Assembly: GCF_000150275.1 (NCBI RefSeq)
Contig: NW_002060943.1
Span: forward strand, 206,875-270,874
DNA: 64,000 nucleotides
Origin: Trichoplax adhaerens
Lineage: Eukaryota; Placozoa; Uniplacotomia; Trichoplacea; Trichoplacidae
Reading direction: 5' to 3'
The notes below the pieces were generated by a model. The model did no database searches. It was not told the origin of the DNA and saw only the letters and a list, made by a program, of their open reading frames with translations. Of this stretch, positions 1 to 11,720 are shown piece by piece. The position numbers and the translations under genes are program-made. Positions within the stretch are counted from its first letter, which is position 1; every line of letters starts with the position of its first letter.

Positions 1-1146
1 TTATCACTTCAAGCCCCCTAGTTAGGCTATCATCGTTCAAGACCCAATTCTCTCCATCATGATGGCTAGCATGATGAGACGGATGCGATGTGGCAACGGA
101 TTCAATCATCTGATGTCGACTTGCAATATAAGCCATCCTTGTTCTTGACTACACTCATCATCCACTTATTTTTCATCAATCGATCGCTATGCTATTCATG
201 CAAATAACTCTATCCAACGAAAAAAAGCAAGAACCGGGCCCTACTTTTTAATCGACGCCAATCCATCCCATAGGCAGACAATCCTTTGTACTATATACTA
301 TATCGATACAGGTGATGATGATGAAAAACAATCCTAACCCTGGACAATTTGCACTCTTGATACCCAACACCAACCTCTACAACGGTAGACGAGGCTACTT
401 CCATATCGATCCCAACTGTACGATCGATGCGGATCTACTGCCAAATTGAACTCTTATTTTCAACCGGCAATCTTTCCTACTACAGCCATCCCTTGTGGAT
501 GCTTTTGCAAATCCCATTGACTAGAAGTTGATTCTATGCATATGATCGGTCTATTAGACGACTTTCCTAATCGCAATAGGCAATAATACGATAATGCCAA
601 TCAACAAGGCTTGAAACTCCATCGAAACACCGCAATCGCTTGATCAATTCATCACAGCGTGAATAGACGATGTCAACATCGTTTATACTAACTCGTCTTG
701 ATGGATGGCGTTTCTATCGGCCATCGCAAATAGGCGCTCCACGTATTCTACTGACTATCCTATCGCACACCGACGTCAATCGATATCCATGCCCAAAATA
801 AATTCAACTACATACCCATGCAATCAATCCTGACTTGGATACATAATATCATCATCATGTCGACAACACAAGCTGCACTGTCATGACTAGCCTAGAATGG
901 AACATCATTGAATTTCCAACATGCCCGGAAAAGAGTTGAATTGAACAATAGTAATCGATCCTAGTAGTACGGACTTGGATTCCTATTTCAACTCATTCTA
1001 ATTGGCCTAGTATACCAAATTAAAATGGATCCCAGCAAAAGCATAGGTCACAAGCAATTTGCGGATGGCAGGCGCAGAGAATCCACTCGCAATCCATCCT
1101 ATAGAACTTGACTTCATCTCATGACAACAGCATTCATGTTACTCTT
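1..1146. other. gene-free stretch, ATC/GAT-rich
   Basis: No convincing coding exon, RNA gene or mobile element is visible on either strand. The sequence is visibly less AT-rich than the rest of the window and is full of words such as atcgat, gatcga, catcat and gatgat. It reads like old intergenic DNA. Confidence 0.5.
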
Positions 1147-1487
1147 CTCAATCATGTCATGCGAGTAGTAAGTAAAAGACGAGATTAAAAATCAAAAATT
1201 TAACGCCTTACTAACTCATTGGGGACAATACCCTGAATATCAATTTGCAATGGAGTTGTTCAACAACGATTGAACCAGAAACTCTTTGCAATCGTTGTTG
1301 AATACTGCCTTGCTACTCTCAATCATGTCGTGCGAGTGGTAAGTAAAAGACGAGATTAAAAATCAAAAATTCAACGCCTTACTAACTCATTGGGGACAAT
1401 ACCCTGAATATCAATTTGCAATGGAGTTGTTCAACAACGATTGAACCAGAAACTCTTTGCAATCGTTGTTGAATACTGCCTTGCTAC
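1147..1487. repeat. 171-bp tandem duplication with internal hairpin
   Basis: Two nearly identical direct copies with period 171 (1147-1317 and 1318-1487), differing at only a few positions. Each copy contains a 14-bp perfect inverted repeat (ttcaacaacgattg / caatcgttgttgaa; arms 1259-1272 and 1289-1302 in copy 1) around a 16-nt loop. The high identity implies a recent duplication. No coding content is evident. Confidence 0.93.
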
Positions 1488-3039
1488 ACGACACCACCTA
1501 CTTCAACTGGGCTACCAACCATTCCTACAAGGATAACAAGCGATAGTGGAAAAATCATTTGCCAATACTGTAGTCAACCCAAAGTGTCTCTCCTATCTAC
1601 CGGATAGAAAGGATTATGAATTCATCCAAAATAATCATAATGGACTACGGTAGCGTCACGATTGATTTCAATATTCACATGCAAGCAATTGCCACCTTTT
1701 TAATACTGCTTGTCTGTCATATCCGCTACCTTTATACAGTATTTTGTAATCGTAAATTGTCACTGATTAGACTTCCATTAAAGTCTCCTTCAAGTTGCCA
1801 TTATTTCCAATTTTTTTCCCATCCTCCATGAAAAAAAAGTCATCCAATCACCTTGTTGACTCTATGCAATACTCTACTACGCAAGAAACGTCCCCACCGA
1901 CCACGATACTGTACGTAGTGCCAACTTGGAAAAATGACATTAGTTCTCTAATTGAAGAAGGAAAAAGTAAATTGTTGCAAAATCACTCATTTACACGATC
2001 TATCCTTACTGTCTTGATGACGATGATCGAAAAGTGATTGGGCCCCCCAAAATGTCTTCTTTTTTTTTTTCCATCAAAAATGATTGTATGGCTAATACGA
2101 AGATGCTGTAGTGTGATTGCATCCTTCTCGTCATACTGACTACAGCACCCTTTTGGCTAGCTAGAAAGTTGTATCAATCTTTCCCCATTTTTGATTAATT
2201 CAATTCATTAATATTACTTTTAACAAGCCTCAATTTATTTCTTCAAACTGACTTCTATCCACTTTGACGGTGGATCACCACCAATATTCTAACTTTCTCA
2301 ACATGCAAACTTGAAATGTTAAAGAAGGAGCGTCTGGATGGACGCGTTGCGAGGGGTAATTAATCCATTCCAATTCAACTCTACATTTATAATGAAGTCG
2401 ATAATTAAATCGATCATCATCTTAATCACAGTAAACTTTGGATGTTAAAAATTATGCCAGGCATCTTGTCTTTTTCCCGCTATGGTTACCAGGCTTTACC
2501 GTCCGATTTTAATGTCAATCCTCACTGAAAACCATCGGCTTACTCATCCCTATTGCATATGCTAATATGGCGTATTCTACTTCTTGTCATATTCATTTGC
2601 TTTTCCATGATACAATTTGCCCTCGATCGATGCATTTATTTCCCCTCTATATCCAGACAGGAACCCAACTAGGATTGATACACTGCTGTTGAAAGCCTAC
2701 TCATGACATTGCCTATCAGCGATCGTTTTTCCTCCTATGCATTAGCGTAGAAGGAATAATTTGCTTCTCTCGACACTGGCTATCAATCAGCATAGCCGGC
2801 TTGGGAGATAGGAATGTATCATCACTGTCGTCGTTCTCATCTCTGCACTTACAGTAGTTCAAATCGACTTGATTCATGCATTCTCTGACCAATTCACCAT
2901 AAGCAACGTAGTATCATTCAATCAAGATGGAAAATGTATCCTCAATTCCATTTCGATAGTATTCTATCAGTGTTAAACGACACCATACGACATGATGTCG
3001 TGTTGGCCTTGATCAACCTACGATGGAGTACTATTCAAT
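1488..3039. other. no gene seen
   Basis: Only short chance reading frames (about 1616-2037) with no family resemblance and no convincing splice context. Nothing else is supported here. Confidence 0.5.
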
Positions 3040-3380
3040 TTGTTGTTGTTCAAGCAGGCGAATATTCTCAGTCCATTTCGCCGCCGTGATCAACACATGA
3101 TGTAGACCTATCCTCGTATTGAATTTAGTGGTCAAGCCGGCGACTATTCTTAGTCGAATTGGCCGCCGTGATCAACATAGGATGGAGATGTCTTGAACTT
3201 GTTAGTCAAGCAGATGAATATTCTGTGTCCTGAACTTGTTAGTCAAGCACGCGAATATTTTATGCCGGAAACTTGTTAGTTAAGCAGGCGAATATTGTAT
3301 GTCCGATTGACTGCGATCAACACCAATTTGTTAGTCAAGCAGGCGAATTGTAGATGCCTTTGAAATTGGTTTTTCAAGCA
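3040..3380. repeat. short interspersed direct repeats (gtcaagcaggcgaatatt)
   Basis: Six degenerate copies of a word close to ttgttagtcaagcaggcgaa, at about 3041, 3121, 3198, 3236, 3273 and 3328, some followed by a gatcaaca block. Spacings fall from about 80 to about 38-55 bp. The spacers are related to one another, so this is a decayed tandem array and not a CRISPR array. Confidence 0.75.
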
Positions 3381-5676
3381 GTCTACGTCTGCCTAAAATA
3401 CTCCTAATTTATTTTCATGGAGAAGGAATAAACTAGTCTTCAATGTCCAACACCATGACAACGAAGTGTCCAATCGATAGGTCGAGACGGTGTCGTTTAT
3501 ACTTTTGAAACACTTGCCTTAATTCATGTACTCATCAGGCAAACTAGTCATGGCCGCCAGCGTTTTTCCTCCGTTTTAATGCCTATAAAAATGGCCACTA
3601 CATCATTCATTGTAATGTTCACTAGAACCATCTTATCCCTTTTTTTTCCTGACTCAACCATAGCCATAAGAGTCGTCGTTGGACATTTCGCCATGGTACG
3701 CATATATCAATATGAGGATTTATTCAAGAAAGATCTTTGCGGCTGTAAAAACTCCCCATACAGCTACAAATTTTCCTTTAGCAATCTCCCTATCGTCATG
3801 ATAACGGATTGACCATGATCGACTAGTGTATTCTACCTTGTTATTGGGGGGGAAATGAATTCTATACTTGAAATTCTGATACAAAATGTCGCCATAGGCT
3901 ATCAAACGGAGCGATCAATGTCGTCGCGCTCGATCGTATTGGAGAGCCATGGAGTAGTACTGTAGTAGTAGTAATTTTAGATCAAGTTTGAGAAGAAATG
4001 GAGGATAGGAATACACTGTACTATCGTCCGTCATTTGAGAGAAATTTGTCAAGTCTGGATACCAATACGATCAGTCAATACGCCATCAGCAAGCGATATT
4101 ATTTTAGGCCGGTAAATAAACAGATCCATTTCAGAATGTTTGCTACATCTTGATTTAATAAGAATCTTATCCAACTGCTAAATCTACTTGAAGAATAGCC
4201 ATGCCAACAACTTGATCCATTTTATATTCCTGTACTACCTTTTGATTGCCCCCATAGAAATGATTCATTGACTAGGACGTCGTGATATTCGCTGCAAATT
4301 ATCCCTCGTCTCATCATCAATCTGTTACGATTATCTTGTTGATAGACGACCTCAGTAATCTGATTGCCCTCCCATCAGTTCCATTGGAATCCATTTCTTG
4401 ATGATATGGACACATGCTGTCAACGTTGTAACAACGGAATCGGTGACGATAGGAGAAATGGTTTGCCTGCAGTAAAGTAAAACTCCTTGATCGCCAGTTT
4501 CTTGATACTAGATTGATTAGACTAAAAACTCTCCATCACCATCCCCCTGTTGGATCCATAGACAAATGGACATGACTTCGTTTATCCAACTGGAAGTCGT
4601 CATCAATTCTTTTTACCCCTGAAGTTATGCTTGGATGCAGTTTCAATGAGATCCAATTCGATTATTCCCCAAGCATGATCTATAGTAGATGATTGCATTC
4701 TGCCCTACTTATCGTTCCATAAAATAGGAAAAATTGCAGCGAACGCTATCGCAAAATGATGACTTTAAAAACTTTGTTTTATGCTGTTGAAATTATGATC
4801 GTTATTCATTCTACTCTCATCAAAGAATCAGAAAAATGGATAGGAGAAACCCTTGATCTGCACAGTATATTCCATTCGGGAAAGGACAAACTACCCGACA
4901 ATTTAAAAAGCTATACAGTATTTCCTTGAATGAGCCGAGCCGGCTTCCATACTTTTAGTATTCCTGTACTATAAAAATTAGAATAGTCACCGTCAAGAAC
5001 GTATTTTAGTAGGCAAGACGATATCGTGTCAAGTATTTGGCTGGCCTTCATAGGCGTTCACATAGGACTAATCATGAAAAATGAAGATAGAATAGCTGTA
5101 GTAATGTAGTGGTGACATAATATTGTAAGCTAGAAGAAATATGGAAACATGTCTCGTCATTATCCATCAAGAAGCTAAAAATAGTGCGATCCTATACACT
5201 GCCTACGTTCAGAATACCCCCCCCCCCCCCCATCAAAGCTGGTATACTTGTCAATGGAAAGACAGATATTGCAATCATGGACGATGATCGATACCCTGTC
5301 ATCATTTCATTGACTTTCTAGCTAATTTGAGGTCTTTCCACTGAAGTAGTGCCTAGCAATTGATCGATGTAAAACCACCAATGGAGCTACTTCAATAGAA
5401 TGAGTCAACCATGGATTCTATCTTGCTTGCCAGATCATATTTCAATGATTGCAAGCTAACCAACGAATACTCGTATTGATTCCTTGGCCATTTCTACCCA
5501 TTAGCAAATTGGAAATTTCGTTACCCACGTATTCACAGTATCCACCGTTGATACGTAGGTTAACAGAATACCCGTAGAAAAGTTGGGCTAGGATGAACTA
5601 GTTGCATCGATTACTATACTTAGATTAAAAGTGAAATAATACCAATCTCCGACATCAAACCAATTTGTCGATGATG
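3381..5676. other. no gene seen; poly-C tract
   Basis: No supported gene. A 15-nt C run lies at 5217-5231 and a 7-nt G run near 3846-3852. The short frames on both strands around 3579-3905 overlap each other and show no family signature. Confidence 0.5.
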
Positions 5677-5915
5677 GACAACATCCGATGGTATAGCCTT
5701 TCAAGGTAGATGCTGCCTCGATCGACTTTGAAAAGCAATGTCAAATATCAGCCATGATCGCAAAAACTTTGATCGACCTAGACAAGATTATAGATCATGA
5801 CAACATCCAATCGTATAGCCTTTCAAGGTAGATACTATCTCAATCTACTTTGAAAAGCAATATCAAACATCAGTCATGATCATGAAAGCTTTCATCGACC
5901 CGTACAAGGAGAGTT
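5677..5915. repeat. 122-bp tandem duplication
   Basis: Two direct copies with period 122 (5677-5798 and from 5799), both beginning gacaacatcc and containing tatagcctttcaaggtaga. Copies differ at scattered positions, so the event is older than the 171-bp duplication at 1147. Confidence 0.85.
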
Positions 5916-8900
5916 CAGAAATGGACATGATGGGAATCGTGAGTGAAATAGAGTGGTGATAGAATAGGGGATAGACTTAATAATGGTAATAACTTTAGTC
6001 TTAATGAAAATAATATACCTGTACCAACGCAATTAAATAATCACATTAGAAAACCTCGGGCTATAACGTCATGGATTATAAAGAGTCGATAGAGAAAAAG
6101 AAGATATTCTAACCCTAACCCCCCCCCCCCTCCATTTTTAAAAGCGGTTGTCGTTCTTATTGATATTCGTACAGTAATTTTACAGATTAGAGTAAAAATA
6201 GCGTTCAGTCAATGATAGATTGTCAATGGTCTGTACACTTTATCACCAAGACGTGAATAACATGTACTCAATATTTTGTTATGGTGAGAATTCATTTTCT
6301 AATCAAGATTGATGGATACAGTCCTTATCCTTTACCTATATCGGACTAGCCATCAAAATGGCGCCTTGAGAAAGTATCGCCAGTCAACGATAGAAATGTC
6401 TTTTCATATTGAACTTAATTCTACTACGTCTATAGCGACTGGATTGAATATTTTTATAACTTGATTCGTCTGCTCAATCGGTCATTATTGCAGTAGGAGA
6501 GAAGTAGATACAGTATGATTGCTTGAATCGGTAGCAATAGTTCAACCATTTTATAACCCTTGCAATTGTATCAACAACTTCTACTTTATTGGCTGCAATA
6601 CAACCTTTGACCGCTTGAAAATGGCCATTAAATAGATATTGCTGTACCACATGCAAACTATTGATAAATGTTTTCTAATTGACCCAAAACAATGTGACTT
6701 AATTGATCATCATCAAATAGATTGAATTCTTGACAATCCACTATAAAAATAGACTTTACTTTTTCCTAACGCACAATACTTACCCATGCATCTAATTGGA
6801 TTGTAGAAGTTGGAAAAAAAATGCAGCTTCTACACTTATTCCTTTTTCATTTCGTCTACAATAGCAGTTATGTCATTACGGTTGATTTCAATACCATCAC
6901 TTAAAGAACGACAAAAGATGGCGATGATAAATGATTGCTTTATTGAACAACTCAATGTCTATTTTAATCAGTAGAGAAAAACGCCTAGAATAGGATTGTA
7001 TTGATCATCACTAGAGTATGTTAGCTAAGCATAGAATCAATCTCGAAGGGTAAAAATGAACATAGTTGACATGGCATGATCGATGAAAGCTGCAACCTAT
7101 TATCTGATGGTATTCCTAATGATTTCTTGCTAGTTTCCTTGATCAACTATCCCATTCCGATAGACTATTCCATCAGCCAATTCATTAGCAATAGAAATTG
7201 AGTCAGAAATGTTGCTATAGCATTCTTTTTCGGAAGAATTATTTTATACTTTGTTCATTTTGACAAATGATTCATCATCTACCTCGCCCCAAATGAAAGT
7301 ACAGCCATGATTAATAGGACACCGTAATCGTTCAACTTTTGACAAAGACTACTCCAATCTTCCTCATTGAGTAGTCCATAACCTTGACAAGGATTTCATT
7401 GACTGTATTACAATTTTGAACAATCAATATCGGAGATGACGTTAACCTTGTCAACATGGACAATCTATTCTCCATATCCAAATTTAATCATCATGATAGA
7501 CTAGAGGAACGATGTAACCAAGTTGACAGCAGGAACAGGAGTATCAAGGTTATGGATACTTTTACAAATGGATAGGAATGACAATGATAATTTATTATCA
7601 TAACGTTATTTTGGTTGAAGTATTTTTCCTTAATCATCTCTATCCATAATCTATCTATTATGACCTTGATAGAAAAAAAAATAGTACTATTGTACGTCCA
7701 TACAATTTCGATCATTCTCTACTTTGGTCTACAAGTGAGTAGAATAGACTAGTTCATTATGGATCCATTTTAAAAATGGATTCTTTTTCCCCCTACCATA
7801 GTTATCCATAGAGCAAGAATCGCTAATAATATATTCTATAGCGTTGATGATCATTGTCATTGCAACAACTAAACTCGTCGTCCCCCCCCCCCCATCATAT
7901 CAAATTATTTTACTATAGCGATAGGATGATATAGAAAAATTTCATGTTAGAGTGGCGAGAACCTTGGGTATACAGTATAGTAACTTAGACTTTTAAGTGA
8001 ATATTAAAATATCTGGTAATACACTTGTACCTGTTATAACTTATTCGTCTTGACCAAGCTTGCTACATGTTATTAGCAATCCGTCGTATTGATTGTCATC
8101 ACTATTGACATAGACACTAAATTAATGAAAGACGGGATGGGATGGCTTGTAGAATAGTAATTCATCAAGCTACTGTACTAGCAAAAAATCGAAAATTTTT
8201 TTTTCCATACAATCGATCAGAGCAACCACTTTTATAGTCAAATTTGAAAATTTTCCCTTCGTCATCAGTAGATGATTGTGGTCAAGCTAAGCTTTATAGG
8301 ATATCTATCGACAGCATAGTACTTATTTCGATTAATGTGTCCAAGCATAAATCGGTATGCAATCGATTGATTTGTAATGGAGACCGACCCAATCTTTTCC
8401 AATCCATTTGGTAGGGATAATATAGAAATAATATCCATTGGAAAACACCCTGCCTTCATTGCACAACCGTTGAAAACTTCTTAGGCATGTCAAATCCATT
8501 GCAATAGAATGGCTATCAGTAATACATCATCGATATACTGTAGTAGTATTCTATTTGCATAGAATATCCACCAATAGCGTCCATGATGGACATATTAAAA
8601 TATTAATGACACTATAAGTTAGTACTGGACCGAATTCCAATGATCAATAAATAGAAAGCTTAATAACAAATAACACTTGAACAAACGTAAAATTAAGACG
8701 ATTCCATTGCGCGATGACAAGGATATCATTGACAGACAACAGCTATTGTATCCGCCATTGCTGTTATTGACTCTAGTTAAAATAGGAATCAATCAATCAT
8801 TTTTTAAAGCCGATCGCTAGAGTAATTACTTTTGCAATAAATTTCAAACGTCAACATTTTGGATCTATCTTGAACTACAATCAATCCTCTGACTATAGAT

Positions 8901-9061
8901 TATAATAAATATTTTTATTCATCAAGAGAGTATCACGAATAATCGTTCTATCTTGATGCATTTAAATGCTATTTCTACTTTTACATTCAAAGAAATGAGT
9001 CCATTATCCATCTGATTCTATTGTCTTCAAACTGACATTCATAACTATTTAAATCAATAAA
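5916..9061. other. no gene seen; two poly-C tracts
   Basis: No supported gene. C runs of about 12 nt lie at 6119-6130 and 7882-7893. The first is preceded by a short telomere-like ctaaccctaacc. The few frames of 60-75 codons on the minus strand (6474-6656, 7491-7715, 8265-8459) have no recognisable motif and no conserved splice context. Confidence 0.5.
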
Positions 9062-10158
9062 AATGTTCAATTGACATTGACTACCTTAAAGTAGTTATAA
9101 TATCTTGACTAGAATAGCAGATAGAATCGAAGCTAATTTTTTTTTTCACTTTCGATATCAAAGCTGTAACTTGTTGTATTAAACTAAATTAGTTAGGATA
9201 AGCGTGAAATAAAATAAGAAAAGCGATTTTACAAAGTAGTGGTAGTGTAATATTCTCTCCCAATATCTATACCTAGCATCGATATTGGAACATGAAGATA
9301 CTTTCATCAACTTGGGTAACAAATTCATTTTACAGTACAGCGGTATTCCAATGTACTACATCGACATGCTTACAGTCGATAGGGAGAATAAATCAACTAA
9401 ATTGAATAGAAATGAACAGTTTTGTGTAGAATGTTCAATTGGCATAGGACTACCGTAAAGTAGTCATATCTTGACTAGAATAGCAGATAGAATAGAAGCT
9501 AATTTTTTTTTCACTTACGATATCAAAGCTAGAACTTATTCTATTAAATTAAATTAGTTAGGATAAGCGTGAAATGAGATTAGAAAAGCGATTTTACAAA
9601 GTAGTGGTAGTGTAATATTCTCTCCCAATATCTATACCTAGCATCGATATTGGAACATGAAGATACTTTCATCAACTTGGGTAACAAATTCATTTTACAG
9701 TACAGCGGTATTCCAATGTACTACATCGACATGCTTACAGTCGATAGGGAGAATAAATCAACAAAATTGAATAGAAATGAACAGTTTTGTGTAGAATGTT
9801 CAATTGGCATAGGACTACCGTAAAGTAGTCATATCTTGACTAGAATAGCAGATAGAATAGAAGCTAATTTTTTTTTCACTTACGATATCAAAGCTAGAAC
9901 TTATTCTATTAAATTAAATTAGTTAGGATAAGCGTGAAATGAGATTAGAAAAGCGATTTTACAAAGTAGTGGTAGTGTAATATTCTCTCCAATATCTATA
10001 CCTAGCATCGATATTGGAACATGAAGATACTTTCATCAACTTGGGTAACAAATTCATTTTACAGTACAGCGGTATTCCAATGTATTACATCGACATGCTT
10101 ACAGTCGATAGGGAGAATAAATCAACTAAATTGAATAGAAATGAACAGTTTTGTGTAG
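9062..10158. repeat. three-copy tandem repeat, about 365 bp
   Basis: Three direct copies start at 9062, 9430 and 9795 (periods 368 and 365), each beginning aatgttcaattg and ending ttttgtgtag. Copies 2 and 3 are almost identical and copy 1 is more diverged, so the last duplication is recent. Every unit has a T-run near its start and no long open frame. Confidence 0.95.
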
Positions 10159-10559
10159 GTTGAGCATTTCAAAATGAAGTGATACTAGTACAACACATAC
10201 ATAACTTGTTAAGCTACGTATACCGAAAGAGTAAATTTGGCCTACTGTATTTCTTAATATACCTAGAATGAATTGGCTATGAAGGTAAAAAAACGAAATC
10301 AATTTTATTTTATTTTTTTTTTTTTGCTGTCTATTCTAAACTACCAAATTTCACCTAGTTAATACAATAGACCAAAAGGTACAATTTTTTACAGATCACA
10401 AACCATACAAAGAAAGGGGTAGCCAACGATAAATGAATTCTAGGTACCAAAAAAAATGAAATAACTCTCTAAACTAGTGCTCAATGGTAGTAGTCGGTCA
10501 AAGAACGACAATTAATAATTGAATATCAAACTAAATATTTTGGATTTGAAGGCATCATC

Positions 10560-10990
10560 ACTCAAATTTAAGCCAACCTTGACAGTTGATAACTACCATT
10601 TTTAACCATTGACTATATATCAAAGAATGAAATAGATTAGTAACTGCGATGTATTCATTTTTAGCTTAAAACAACCCTCCTACTGTATTTAACACTTATG
10701 GACTTGACAGTGGATAACTATCATTTTATTTTTCAGCATTTATTATATTCAAGAATGAAACATTAATAGCTGTAAGCTATGCAGGCATGGATCAATTTTA
10801 ACTTTAAAACAACCTCTTCTTTCTGATTTAAACACCTATTCACTGGATCATTGATAACTATTACTTCATGCTTGAGCATCCATTCTATTGAAGAATGAAA
10901 CATATTAATAACTGTAAACTAAAGAGATATGTATTCATTTTTATTTTAAAATGACTCTCGTCTTTGTAATTGAAATACAAGCGTACTTTT
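10560..10990. repeat. degenerate tandem repeat, about 130 bp
   Basis: Three diverged units share aagaatgaaa followed by ttaataactgta and then a block like ttttaaaacaacc. Anchor positions are 10623, 10751 and 10891. Divergence is high, so this is an old array. Confidence 0.7.
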
Positions 10991-11720
10991 GATCAATTCA
11001 AAGATATTGTGAAGACATAGATTGAATTTAAAATAACTATCTTACTACTGCTTAATAGAAGTCATTCTCCTATGAAGTAATTGGGGTGGAACGATAATAC
11101 ATAAAAAAACGCTTGACTATACAAAATAACCCCGTCCTCAGAAATAGAAATGAGTAGTTGTATCAATAGAAGTATGATCATGTATTGATTGATTTAATTT
11201 TTAAGGCCTAGCTCTCATTATTCTCTGTTCCTTATTTACTTACAATATGTATGTATCATCAAATATAGATAAAGCGATAAACGGTAGATATTGTATGTGA
11301 TAAGGTCATAAATAGAACTAGCAGAAGATTAGGGTGCGATTAATTTGCACTTAAAAATTCATCAATTGCATACACTATACATCTACCCTTAATACCTTTT
11401 GAGGACTATCAATCACCGTAGATAAGAACAAATTGAGATTATTATCGATGGAAAATATAAACTAGTAATGGACTTGATAAATTTTTTAATAAAGATGTAC
11501 AGTACAGTATATTCTCCTCTAGCATAATAATTTTATAGTTTATATTATTGTAAACGGAAAATATAAAACTAGTGATTCACTTGACAAATTTCCTCTAACG
11601 ATACATCTTAGACGTTAATACATTGATTTTATATCGTTATGTTATACTTGAAAATAACCAATTTTTTAATCATTTTGCACTACACTGTTAAGCTAATATT
11701 GTTTCTATAATTAATATTAG
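10991..11720. other. upstream of the NACHT-WD gene; first exon not identified
   Basis: The gene at 11721 needs at least one more upstream exon: its first recognised exon starts at an acceptor and has no in-frame ATG. I could not find an ATG exon ending in the required phase here. A short duplication (cggaaaatataaaactag-like) occurs near 11448 and 11553. Confidence 0.4.

Noticed and set aside
3040-3380. CRISPR-like regularly spaced repeats
   Set aside because: Spacing is irregular, spacers are related to one another, repeats are degenerate and the DNA is eukaryotic.
6109-6130. Telomeric repeat
   Set aside because: Only about two CCCTAA-like units followed by a C run; too short to be an interstitial telomere.
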